Shown piece after piece: positions 24,424 through 33,368 of a stretch of 64,000 nucleotides of DNA. Location of the stretch: positions 62,001-126,000 of the forward strand of contig JAXLXW010000008.1 in NCBI GenBank assembly GCA_046327755.1, given 5' to 3'. Under the pieces are notes generated by a model that was given only the letters and a program-made list of their open reading frames with translations, ran no database searches and had not been told where the DNA came from. Position numbers and translations under genes: made by a program. The DNA is from SCN-70-22 sp046327755. GTDB lineage: Bacteria; Gemmatimonadota; Gemmatimonadetes; Gemmatimonadales; Gemmatimonadaceae. Each line of letters opens with the position of its first letter. Position 1 is the stretch's first letter.

Positions 24424-26190
24424 TCAGAAGAAGACGATGTTGAGGAGCGCCGTCATCGCCAGCACGCCGATCGCGAAGGTCGCCGGACGCTGGATCCACG
24501 TCAGGTGCTCCTCCTGCGGCTTGGGGGTCAGCGAGTACACCAGTCCCTTGAGCTCCTCATCCGGCCGCGGACGCGTCATCAGCGACACGATGATCGTGAC
24601 GATGAAGCAGGTCGAGAAGGCCACGATGGCGGTCCAGAACGTCTGCGCCATCTCGCTGGGATAGGTGAGGATCGTCCCGAAGTACCCCCCCTTGATCCCC
24701 GGCACGGCGCCGCGCGCCAGCGAGATCCCGTGGTGCACCGCGGCCCCCACCGTCCCCATCACCAACCCGAGGAAGGCGCCGTGCCCCGTGCTGCGCTTCC
24801 AGAACATCCCTAACGCGAAGGTCGCGAAGAGCGGGGCGTTCACGAAGGCAAAGACGAGCTGCAGGAACTCCATGATGTTGTTGAAGGCACTCGCCGCGTA
24901 GGCCGCCGCCACCGACAACAGGATCCCGCCCACCGTCGCCGCACGCCCCATCCACAGGTAGTGCTCGTCGGTCGCCCCCTTCTTGATGTGCGTCTGGTAG
25001 ATGTCGTAGGTCCAGACCGTGTTGAACGCCGTCACGTTGCCCGCCATCCCCGACATGAACGACGCCATCAGCGCCGTCAGCCCCAACCCGAGCATCCCGG
25101 TGGGGAAGAGCGTCACCAGCATCATCGGCGTCGCGAGATCATAGTCCAGCACCGTGCGCCCGGTCGCATCGATCATCGCCGCGCCGTTCGCCGCCAGCTT
25201 GGCGGGGATGATCCCCTGCCCGATGCCGCCAACCGCTGTCGCCCCTTCGCCGCCGCCCAGCACCAGCGCGATCATCCCCGGCAGGATCACCAGGAAGGGG
25301 AAGAGCATCTTGGGCACCGCGGCGATGAGCGGGGTGCGCCGCGCCGCCGTCATCGAGTCGGCCGCCATGGCGCGCTGCACCACGAGGAAGTCGGTGCACC
25401 AGTAGCCGAACGAGAGGACGAAGCCGAGCCCCATCAGCAGCCCGAACGATTCCACGCCGATCGAGTTCGTGGCCGCATCCCCCATCCCCTTCCACGCATG
25501 GGTGTACGCCGTCGGCGTCATCTGCGCGTTGATCGCCGCCTGCGTCAGCCGGTACTGCAGCAGGTTCCACCCGCCCACGGCGCGCAGCCCCAGGAAGACC
25601 AGCGGGGCGAAGCCGAAGACGATCATGAAGAACTGCAGCACTTCGTTGTAGATCGCGCTCGTCAACCCGCCGAACAGCACGTAGGCAAGCACGATCGCCG
25701 CCGACACGATCACGCTGAAGTCGAAGTTCCAGCCGAGGAGGAGATTGAGGAGCTTCCCCATCGCATACATCGACACGCCTGACGAGAAGATCGTCATGAA
25801 GGCGAACGAGACGGCGTTCAGCGTCCGCGTCTTCTCGTCGAAGCGGAGCTTGAGGTACTCGGGGACCGAGCGAGCCCGCGAGCCGTAGTAGAACGGCATC
25901 ATGAAGAGCCCGACGAAGACCATCGCCGGAATCGCGCCGACCCAGTAGAAGTGCGAGGTGGCGATGCCGTACTTCGCCCCCGACGCCCCCATCCCGATCA
26001 CCTCCTGCGCCCCGAGGTTGGCCGAGAGGAAGGCGAGCCCCGTGACCCACGGCGGGAGCGAGCGCCCGGAGAGGAAGAAGTCGGTCGAGGTGCGCATCAT
26101 CCGCCGTAGCGCCCAGCCAATGCCAAGCACCACCGCGAAGTAGATGGCCATCACCACGTAGTCGAGCGTGGTCAGTGTCGTGACGTGCAT
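24424..26190 (-). CDS. Sodium/solute symporter (SSS/SGLT family)
   Basis: 588 residues with about 14 hydrophobic segments. LDYVVMAIYFAVVLGIGWALRR, TDFFLSGRSLPPWVTGLAFLSANLGAQEVIGMGASG, VFGGLTSAIYNEVLQFFMIVFG and GMAGNVTAFNTVWTYDIYQ are characteristic of the SGLT-like branch with the LeuT fold. Likely moves a monosaccharide across the inner membrane with Na+. Context (GH97 alpha-glucosidase, SusCD, downstream small membrane protein) argues for glucose or a similar sugar. GAGGT lies six bases before the ATG. Confidence 0.93.
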   Translation of the reverse strand: MHVTTLTTLDYVVMAIYFAVVLGIGWALRRMMRTSTDFFLSGRSLPPWVTGLAFLSANLGAQEVIGMGASGAKYGIATSHFYWVGAIPAMVFVGLFMMPFYYGSRARSVPEYLKLRFDEKTRTLNAVSFAFMTIFSSGVSMYAMGKLLNLLLGWNFDFSVIVSAAIVLAYVLFGGLTSAIYNEVLQFFMIVFGFAPLVFLGLRAVGGWNLLQYRLTQAAINAQMTPTAYTHAWKGMGDAATNSIGVESFGLLMGLGFVLSFGYWCTDFLVVQRAMAADSMTAARRTPLIAAVPKMLFPFLVILPGMIALVLGGGEGATAVGGIGQGIIPAKLAANGAAMIDATGRTVLDYDLATPMMLVTLFPTGMLGLGLTALMASFMSGMAGNVTAFNTVWTYDIYQTHIKKGATDEHYLWMGRAATVGGILLSVAAAYAASAFNNIMEFLQLVFAFVNAPLFATFALGMFWKRSTGHGAFLGLVMGTVGAAVHHGISLARGAVPGIKGGYFGTILTYPSEMAQTFWTAIVAFSTCFIVTIIVSLMTRPRPDEELKGLVYSLTPKPQEEHLTWIQRPATFAIGVLAMTALLNIVFF

Positions 26191-26282
26191 CGAGACCTCA
26201 GGCGAGGGGCGGAGGATCGAAGGAGGGGGGACGTCGAGCGGATCGGGACGAACGACAACGGAGCGGCATGGTGCCTAACGCA

Positions 26283-29200
26283 TCATCGGGGAGGCCTGGC
26301 GGAGGCAGCGGCGGCGATCGCCGCCGGGGCGGCCGTCGCCCGCAGGAGGAGCAACGCATCGTTGTTGCGCGCGACCACGACGGCGTGACGCCCGCCGGGG
26401 CCGCGCACCAGCTCGAGGTCGCGCACCTCGCCGTCGATCGCCACGCCACTCCGGGCCATGTCGACGGGGGAGAACGTGCCGTCACCCGCACCGCGAAGGA
26501 AGAGCCCATAGCCGGCGTCGTAGCGCCCGTACACCGGCGTCACGCCGTAGAAGTTCCCCCCCAGCAGGAGGTCCACCTTCCCGTCGCCGTCAAGGTCGCG
26601 CGCCAGGGCGCCGTACACGGGAAAGAACTGCGCCTCCGCCGGGAGTGCCGACACGCTGAACCCCTTCCCGGTGGAGATCGCGACGGCCGAGGCGAGCGTG
26701 CGCGCTTCGAGCACTGTCGCCTTCGCCAGCTCGGCCGCAGGAAAGATCTGCTCGACCGTCGCCGCACCGAACGACTTGAACGACGGGTACCTCTGCCGCA
26801 ACGCCGGCATGAGCTTCACGAGGTCGTCGCGCCCGACCACGGGGTAGCTCGTCCCGTGCTTGTAGAAGGTGAGGATCTGCTTGAGCGACCCGGTGTTGAA
26901 GAAGTCGCCCACGTAGAGCCTGGCGGGCTCGCTGGATGACGCGTGCACGTATGAGTTGAGCCCCAGGTTGCCTAACACGAGATCCTGGCGCCCGTCGCCG
27001 TTCAGGTCGGCGACCGTCACGCTGTTCCACCACCCTTCCGTCCCCGCCAGCCCGGCGTCCTTGCTGCGCTCGACGAAGCGCCCCCCTTCCTGGTGGAAGA
27101 GGCGCACCGCCATCCACTCGCCGGCAACCACGAGGTCGAGCTTCCCGTCGCCGTCGTAGTCCAGCCAACCGCCTGACGAGACCATCCCGGCGTGCACGAG
27201 ATCGGGGGCCAGCGTCGCCGTGACGTCGGCAAAGCGCCCGCTCCCGTCGTTCTGCAGCAGGTGACTCGTGGGGATGTGCCCATACTCGCGCGACACCACG
27301 CGCGCGCCGATGAAGAGGTCGGCGTCGCCGTCACCGTCGAAGTCGCCCACCAGGACGCAGCCGGCGTTCTCGCGAATCGAGGGGAGCGCATTCACGTCCC
27401 TCGTGAAGGTCCCCTTGCCGTCGTTTCGATAGAGCCGGCTCTCCAGCGCCTCGGCGTCGCCCCAGAACTCGTTGCCGCCGCTCACGACGACCAGGTCCTG
27501 GTCGCCATCGCCGTCGGCGTCGAGGAAGGCGGCGTCGACGTCTTCGTCGAGCGAATCGGCGGCGATTGCCGGCTGCGGGCGGGCACGGAAGCTTCCGTCG
27601 CGCTGCTGCACGAGAAGCGTCCCCGCCTGCCACTTGGCCCCACCCACGAAGACGTCATCGAGTCCGTCGCCGTCGACGTCGGCAACCGCCAGCGCTGGCC
27701 CCTCCGTCGAGAGGCGATGCGGCATCAGCGGCTCGCGATTGTAGTCGAGGAAGTCGTTCTCGGCGTGGCGCACCGGCGGCCCCAGCTCGCGCGAGACGTC
27801 GACGAAGAGCGGCGACGACGGAGGAGCGGCCGGCGACCAGCGCATCGTGGCGTCCTTCTGGTCGAGCGTGATCGCCCGGTCGAGCGGGAGTGGCTTCACC
27901 ACCTGCATGCGGCGGTCGGGCCAGATGACGACGAGCGAATCGCCCTGCGCCGTATCGCCAAAGCCGAAGTGCAGGCGTGGATCCATCGACGAGAGCCACC
28001 CGCGCGTCGGCATCTGCTCGACGAGCTGCGTGGAACCGCCAGCCGTGGCAAGGAGCTTCGCGCCGATGCCGGCCGTGTTCTTTCCCTCGCCGCGCAGCGA
28101 GACGGTGAGCCAGTGGTGCGTCGTCCGTTCGCGGGCGCGGTTGCGGTAGATCGACGCCGGCGCGGCGATGTTGTTCACGACGAGGTCGAGCGCCCCGTCG
28201 TTGTCCAAGTCGACGTATGCCGCCCCGTTGGAGAAGCCGGGTTGCGCCATCCCCCACCGCTCGGCCACGTCGGCAAAGCGGTAACCTCCCTCGTTATGGA
28301 AGACGTAGTTGGCCAGCGCGATGCGCGGCATGCTGTCGAGGAGCGCGAGGTTCTCCCTGGAGATTCCGCGCGCCAGCGACGCCTGCATCGCCTGGTTGCC
28401 GACGTAGTTGATGTAGTCCAGGTCGTTGGGGCGGCGATAGATCCCGTTGGTGATGAACAGGTCCTTGCGTCCGTCGTCATCGAGGTCGGCGAAGAGCGCC
28501 GACCAGCTCCAGTCCGTCGCCTGCACCCCGGCCAGGTAGCCGATCTCGGAAAAGTGCCCCCCGCCGCGATTCAGCTGCAATGTGTTCCGCGCGTACTGCG
28601 GCCAGTAGCCGGCACGCACGCGCAGGTCAAAGAGGTTGAACCCCTCGCTCGACGCCGACGTCTTGAGGACGTCTTCACGCTCGGGGAGCATGTCGAGCAC
28701 CGCGAGGTCGGGACGGCCATCGTTGTCGATGTCGCCGGCGTCCACCCCCATCGAGAATCGCGAAGTGTGCTTCGTGGCGCGCGCGATGGACTCGGTGAAG
28801 GTCCCGTTGCAGTTGTTGACGTAGAGGTAGTCGTTCTCCTGGAAGTCGTTGGCGATGTACAGGTCGGGGCAGCCGTCCATGTTGACGTCGCTCGCCACGA
28901 CGCCAAGGCCGAACCCTTCGACGCCCTGGTAGATCCCCGCCTTCGCGCTCACGTCGGTGAAGTGCCCGCCGTCGTTGCGAAGGAGCCGGTCGCCGGCGGT
29001 GGGGTGCGGGATCGTGCGCAGCGCCGGCGACCCGACCGCGCGCTCGGTCTGCGTGGAGTGACTCAGGAGGTACAGGTCCAGGTCGCCGTCCAGGTCATAG
29101 TCCAGGAAGGCGGCTTGCGTGGAGTATCCGTCGTGCCCGACCCCAAACGCTTCCGTGCGGTCGGCGAAGTGCCCCGTCCCGTCGTTGATGTAGAGGACGT

Positions 29201-29666
29201 TGCGCCCGGTCATCGACAGGAAGTGGACGCCGGACGCATAGATATCGAGGTCGCCGTCGCCGTCCACGTCGGCCATCGCCACCCCCGTCTTCCACCCCGG
29301 CGGGCCGGAGACGCCGGCCGACTCCGTCACATCCTCGAAGCGGAAGTTCCCCTTGTTGAGATAGAGGCGATTGGGCTGGAGGTTGGATGAGAAGTAGAGA
29401 TCGGGGAGCGAGTCGCCGTTCACGTCGCCGACCGCGACGCCGCCCCCGTTGTAGTAGTACAGGTAGTTCAGGATGTTGAAGTCGGGCGACTCGGGGAGCG
29501 TGTTCTGGAACGAGACGCCGGTTGCCGCTGGGGCGAGGAGCTCGAAGAGCGGCGGCTCGGTCGCGGCGGCGGCACCGGGGACGCGCCCGGGGGGGCCGCT
29601 GCAGGCGACGCTCCACATGCCCCCCGCCAGCGCTGCCGCCAGCAGCAACGCCCGCGCGGCGCCCAT
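26283..29666 (-). CDS. Giant FG-GAP/ASPIC-UnbV repeat lipoprotein (paralogue 2)
   Basis: 1127 residues from ATG 29666, which opens a lipoprotein signal (MGAARALLLAAALAGGMWSVACSG, lipobox VAC). Architecture: N-terminal FG-GAP/VCBS repeats (about residues 60-500; DVDGDGDLDIYASG, DYDLDGDLDLYLLS), a central ASPIC/UnbV domain (IGAKLLATAGG...RGWLSSMDPRLHFGFG...VVIWPDRR), then a second FG-GAP block (DVDGDGLDDVFVGGAKWQ...). The same order is seen in the paralogue at 33369, with shared phrases such as STEGPA(L/M)AV. Probably surface exposed, calcium stabilised. Its place in a SusCD-GH97 operon suggests glycan binding or a scaffold, which is inference. Confidence 0.88.
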   Translation of the reverse strand: MGAARALLLAAALAGGMWSVACSGPPGRVPGAAAATEPPLFELLAPAATGVSFQNTLPESPDFNILNYLYYYNGGGVAVGDVNGDSLPDLYFSSNLQPNRLYLNKGNFRFEDVTESAGVSGPPGWKTGVAMADVDGDGDLDIYASGVHFLSMTGRNVLYINDGTGHFADRTEAFGVGHDGYSTQAAFLDYDLDGDLDLYLLSHSTQTERAVGSPALRTIPHPTAGDRLLRNDGGHFTDVSAKAGIYQGVEGFGLGVVASDVNMDGCPDLYIANDFQENDYLYVNNCNGTFTESIARATKHTSRFSMGVDAGDIDNDGRPDLAVLDMLPEREDVLKTSASSEGFNLFDLRVRAGYWPQYARNTLQLNRGGGHFSEIGYLAGVQATDWSWSALFADLDDDGRKDLFITNGIYRRPNDLDYINYVGNQAMQASLARGISRENLALLDSMPRIALANYVFHNEGGYRFADVAERWGMAQPGFSNGAAYVDLDNDGALDLVVNNIAAPASIYRNRARERTTHHWLTVSLRGEGKNTAGIGAKLLATAGGSTQLVEQMPTRGWLSSMDPRLHFGFGDTAQGDSLVVIWPDRRMQVVKPLPLDRAITLDQKDATMRWSPAAPPSSPLFVDVSRELGPPVRHAENDFLDYNREPLMPHRLSTEGPALAVADVDGDGLDDVFVGGAKWQAGTLLVQQRDGSFRARPQPAIAADSLDEDVDAAFLDADGDGDQDLVVVSGGNEFWGDAEALESRLYRNDGKGTFTRDVNALPSIRENAGCVLVGDFDGDGDADLFIGARVVSREYGHIPTSHLLQNDGSGRFADVTATLAPDLVHAGMVSSGGWLDYDGDGKLDLVVAGEWMAVRLFHQEGGRFVERSKDAGLAGTEGWWNSVTVADLNGDGRQDLVLGNLGLNSYVHASSSEPARLYVGDFFNTGSLKQILTFYKHGTSYPVVGRDDLVKLMPALRQRYPSFKSFGAATVEQIFPAAELAKATVLEARTLASAVAISTGKGFSVSALPAEAQFFPVYGALARDLDGDGKVDLLLGGNFYGVTPVYGRYDAGYGLFLRGAGDGTFSPVDMARSGVAIDGEVRDLELVRGPGGRHAVVVARNNDALLLLRATAAPAAIAAAASARPPR

Positions 29667-29758
29667 GGCGTGCGCCGCGCGGAGGTGACGATGGGCGACA
29701 CCGGTTGGCGGGAACGCGGGGGACGCCGGCGACACCGGACAGACGTGGGGTGCCATGC

Positions 29759-31822
29759 CTAACGGGCCGGCCGGATGCGGATCGCCTGCCCGCCGCCCGC
29801 GGCCATCGACATCCGCAGGCGCGTGGCGCGATTCACCTGGCGCGACGAGATCGACACCGCGAGCGGGTTGTCCCGCCAGTCGGCCCCCGGAGCGTCCGCG
29901 TAGACGTCGGCGACGTACGCGCGCCCCGCCGGGAGGAACGACAACGGGAGGTCGAAGGTGCGCGCCACTTCATCGGTGATGCCACCGACGAACCACTCGT
30001 CCTTCCCCTTTGCCTTGCGCGCCACCACCACGTAGTCGCCAATCTTCCCCTCGAGGACGCGCGTCGTGTCCCAGTCGACGGCGACGTCGCGAATGAACTG
30101 GAAGGCCGGCTTCCCCGCGTAGCTCTCCGGGAGGTCGGCCGCCATCTGCAACGGCGAATAGAGGACCACGTAGAGCGCCAGCTGCTTGGCGAGCGTCGTG
30201 CGCGGGCGCGGTTGCTCGGGGGTGCGCGGCGCGCCGGTGCTGGCGAGAAAGAGGTCGAAGATCCCCGGGGTGAAGTCCATCGGCCCCGCGAGCAGGCGCG
30301 TGAAGAAGAGGATCGTCTCGTGCTCCGGCGGGTTGCCGCCCTCGCCCCCCCACGCGTTGTACTCCTGCCCACGCGCCCCTTCACGCGTCATCATGTTCGG
30401 GTAGGTGCGCCGCTCGCCGGTGTCCTTGATGGGCTCGTGCGCATCGATCGTGATCCCGTACTTCGCGGCCAGCTCCACCACCTTCCGGAAGTGGCGCACC
30501 ATGTACTGCGAGTGGTGCGCATCGCCAGCGCGAGTCTTGTCGCCGACGTATCCCGTCTTCACCGCGGTGATGCCGAGCCGCTGGTAGAGGGCGAACGCGC
30601 TATCGAGCTGGCGGTCGTAGTTCTCGACCCCCATCCCGGTCTCGTTATGCCCGATGAGCACCACGCCCTTCGACTTCGCGTAGGCCGCGAGCCCGGCCAG
30701 GTCGTAGTCGGGATACGGCTGGGTGAAGGAGAACTTGTCGCCATTCTCGATCCAGTTGCCGTCCCACCCGATGTTCCACCCCTCGACGAGCGTCCCGCCC
30801 AGCCCGTTCGCCGCGGCAAAGTCGATGTAGCGTTTCGTGTGTGCCGTGGTGGCCCCGTGCTTGGCCCCCGACTCCCACGACCATGTGCCAAGGTGCATCC
30901 CCCACCAGATGCTGTCGTACTTCATCGGCTTGATGTAGCTGGTGTTGGCGATGACGCTCGGCGGGTTCAGGTTGAGCCCCAGTACCGACGGGACCAGGTC
31001 GCCCGCGCGATCGGCGAGCTGGATGGTGCGCCACGGCGACTGGAACGGGGTGCTGGCGGTCACCTTGCTCCCGTCGGCCATTGGCGCCAGCACCGCGTGC
31101 AGCGTGCGATCCTGCTCCTTGTTGGCGCGCAGGTTCAGCGCGGCGTAGTCGACCAGGTTGGCCTCGTGGATCACCACGTGCGTCCCGTCCTTCGTCTCCA
31201 TCGTCAGCGGCGTGTGCACGGTGTCCAGCGTGCTCACCGGCGAGCTGCGGTAGAGATACTCGTAGCGGTTTGGGCGAAATGACGGGATCCACCAGGCGCG
31301 CGCATCGTCGGCCATGGAGAACTCGGTGAGTTCCTCCATGATCGTGAAGTCGGTCAGCGCCTCCTGGCGCGGCAGCTCGTAGCGGAAGGCGACCCCGTCG
31401 TCGAAGGCACGCACCGCCAGGACGAAGCGCCGCCCCGGCGCCTGCGACTCCTCCACCGAGACCTGCAACTCATTGTGGTGGTCGCGCACCCGCGCTACCT
31501 CGCCCCACGGCTGCATCCACGTCTCGTCGTGCGACGTCAGGCGCGACCCGGTGATGCGCAACCCGTCGCGCAATGGCGGCGCCCCACGGAAGGTGAAGCC
31601 CAGCCGCGACGGCAGGAGGATCGGGCGATTGTTGCGGCTGACGGTATAGAACACGCCCCCGTCCCGCACCGTCACCGTGACCGCGTTGCGCCCGTCGGGC
31701 GACGCCACGCGAACCGGCGACGGTCCCTGCCCTGCGGCCGGCATCGCGCCGCTCGCGATCGAGAACACGGCCGCCGCCACGCGAACGCGTCGCGACAGGA
31801 ACCACCCCCGGTAAGCACTCAT
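29759..31822 (-). CDS. Glycoside hydrolase family 97 alpha-glucosidase (SusB-like)
   Basis: 687 residues from ATG 31822, which gives MSAYRGWFLSRRVRVAAAVFSIASGAMPAAGQ, a signal peptide; the longer upstream reading is low-complexity and implausible. N-terminal beta-sandwich (SPDGRNAVTVTVRDGGVFYTVSRNNRPIL), TIM barrel with VEGWNIGWDGNW, LIGHNETGMGVENYDRQL and the carboxylate-bearing DAHEPIKDTGERRTYPN, then a C-terminal beta domain. GH97 enzymes such as SusB cleave alpha-glucosidic bonds of maltooligosaccharides in the periplasm. It lies between the haloperoxidase-like gene and the second giant FG-GAP gene. The stop codon is inside a CCTAACG motif. Confidence 0.95.
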   Translation of the reverse strand: MSAYRGWFLSRRVRVAAAVFSIASGAMPAAGQGPSPVRVASPDGRNAVTVTVRDGGVFYTVSRNNRPILLPSRLGFTFRGAPPLRDGLRITGSRLTSHDETWMQPWGEVARVRDHHNELQVSVEESQAPGRRFVLAVRAFDDGVAFRYELPRQEALTDFTIMEELTEFSMADDARAWWIPSFRPNRYEYLYRSSPVSTLDTVHTPLTMETKDGTHVVIHEANLVDYAALNLRANKEQDRTLHAVLAPMADGSKVTASTPFQSPWRTIQLADRAGDLVPSVLGLNLNPPSVIANTSYIKPMKYDSIWWGMHLGTWSWESGAKHGATTAHTKRYIDFAAANGLGGTLVEGWNIGWDGNWIENGDKFSFTQPYPDYDLAGLAAYAKSKGVVLIGHNETGMGVENYDRQLDSAFALYQRLGITAVKTGYVGDKTRAGDAHHSQYMVRHFRKVVELAAKYGITIDAHEPIKDTGERRTYPNMMTREGARGQEYNAWGGEGGNPPEHETILFFTRLLAGPMDFTPGIFDLFLASTGAPRTPEQPRPRTTLAKQLALYVVLYSPLQMAADLPESYAGKPAFQFIRDVAVDWDTTRVLEGKIGDYVVVARKAKGKDEWFVGGITDEVARTFDLPLSFLPAGRAYVADVYADAPGADWRDNPLAVSISSRQVNRATRLRMSMAAGGGQAIRIRPAR

Positions 31823-31880
31823 GCGCCCTTCCAGCAACGGGAACGAAGGCGTGCAGTCAGAATCGTCGGCGCGCGCGAGA

Positions 31881-33365
31881 TCATGGATGCGCCGCAGGAG
31901 TCGCCACTCCCGCCGTCGACGCAGGTGTCGCCGGTGTCGTCGGTACCGCCGCCACCGACGTCGCGGTGCGCGTGCGCACCTTCCCCACGATGAACTTCCC
32001 GACCTTCTGCCCCTGCAGGCTCCCCTGCTCGATCGCGCGCCGGTAGTGGATCCCGCCATACAACCGCGAGATCGCCGCCTCTGCCGCCGCCTCACGGAAC
32101 GAGTTGAACGAGCGAATCGGGAGACCGAACTCCATCTCGGTCGAGTCCGTGAAGGCGAAGTTGTCGCCGTACACGTCGGTCAGGACCTCGGCCGCCGACC
32201 CCGACGCCACGCTGTGCCCGCTCGTGTACTCAGGGAACGGCGGCGTCTGCAGCATCGGCGTCCACTGCTCGTCGATGTAGCGATTGATGTACGTCTCGGG
32301 GCGAATGAGGTTGCTGCGGTACTTCTCGTCCCACGACGAGATGAAGGCGTCGGCCAGGCCGATCGCCGTGCGTGCATACGCGTCGGCGGTGCGCAACGGA
32401 CCGGCCCCGGCCTTCCGTGACGCCGCTCCCACGATCCCCATCCAGTGCCCGCCCGGCGTGATCTTCTTCGTGGCAAACATCGTGTGCCCTTGCACGTTCA
32501 TCACGTACGGGTTGCAGTCCCAGAAGGCGAGGATCTCCTTCTGATCGTCGGTCAGCTTCGCCTTGATCTCGTAGACCTCCATCGCCTCCTTCATGAACGG
32601 CGAACCCTTCGCCGAGTCGAAGGGGAGCGGCGGGAGCGGCTTGAACTGCGACCCGGTGTCGAGCACGAACGGGCGGAGTTCACCCCAGTGCGGTTCGACG
32701 GCGTCCATGTAGCCCGGCGGCGTCGGCACCCAACGCCCACGCGCCTTCGTCACTGAGTACTTCGTCCAGCCACGCGACTCCTTGAAGCGATCGCCCCCCG
32801 CCCAGGCCAGGATGTGCTTCGCCACCGTGTCGCCGTAGGCGATCGAGGCGCGGTAGACGTCGGCGGCCACGCGCGCCTCGTATTGCTTGTCCATCACGGC
32901 GCGCAGCGAGTCCATGCGCGCGCGCGAGAACGTCAGTGCCTGCGACACCGTCATGAAGGCGTGCACACCGGCCAGCGGGTAGTCCAGGGCAGCGCCCGCC
33001 GGGGGGGCCGGCACCGGCGTGAGCCCGGTGAGCTGCCCGGCGAGCGACTTGTACGTCGTATCGCTCGGCCGCATCGCCTCGTACGACGCGATGCTCGCGT
33101 ACGCGTACGTCCGGCTCGCCTGTGGCGGTGAGAAGATGTCGTACACCATCACCATCGACAGGTGGTGCATCGCGTCGTACAGCGGCTGCGCATCGGACGT
33201 CGATGCGGCGCCCGTTGCAGCTGGCACACCCCCCTTTTCACCGGCGGGCGCGCTCCCCGCGCCACCCTTCGCATCACCACCGTTGCAGGCGGCGACGACA
33301 GCGACCGTGGTGAACATCGCCGCAAGCGCGGCGGCACGAACGCGAATGGTCATGTCCTGATTCAT
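31881..33365 (-). CDS. Vanadium-dependent haloperoxidase-like (PAP2 superfamily) lipoprotein
   Basis: 494 residues with a lipoprotein signal (LAAMFTTVAVVAACNGG). The phosphate/vanadate pocket is visible in three blocks: KYRSNLIRPETYI (Lys and Arg), FPEYTSGHSVASGSA (SGHS, acid-base His) and SRLYGGIHYRRAIEQG (Arg and the vanadate-coordinating His). This is the vanadium chloroperoxidase/acid phosphatase fold. Function could be haloperoxidase or phosphatase; sequence alone does not decide. The C-terminal 30 residues are Ala/Thr/Pro low complexity. Its start lies three bases after the stop of the giant FG-GAP gene, so it is tightly linked to it. ATG at 33353 is an alternative start. Confidence 0.88.
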   Translation of the reverse strand: MNQDMTIRVRAAALAAMFTTVAVVAACNGGDAKGGAGSAPAGEKGGVPAATGAASTSDAQPLYDAMHHLSMVMVYDIFSPPQASRTYAYASIASYEAMRPSDTTYKSLAGQLTGLTPVPAPPAGAALDYPLAGVHAFMTVSQALTFSRARMDSLRAVMDKQYEARVAADVYRASIAYGDTVAKHILAWAGGDRFKESRGWTKYSVTKARGRWVPTPPGYMDAVEPHWGELRPFVLDTGSQFKPLPPLPFDSAKGSPFMKEAMEVYEIKAKLTDDQKEILAFWDCNPYVMNVQGHTMFATKKITPGGHWMGIVGAASRKAGAGPLRTADAYARTAIGLADAFISSWDEKYRSNLIRPETYINRYIDEQWTPMLQTPPFPEYTSGHSVASGSAAEVLTDVYGDNFAFTDSTEMEFGLPIRSFNSFREAAAEAAISRLYGGIHYRRAIEQGSLQGQKVGKFIVGKVRTRTATSVAAVPTTPATPASTAGVATPAAHP

Positions 33366-33368
33366 GGG

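Noticed and set aside
29759..32095. Longer GH97 reading from 32095
   Set aside because: The extra 91 residues are mostly arginine and overlap the haloperoxidase gene; the signal peptide begins at 31822.
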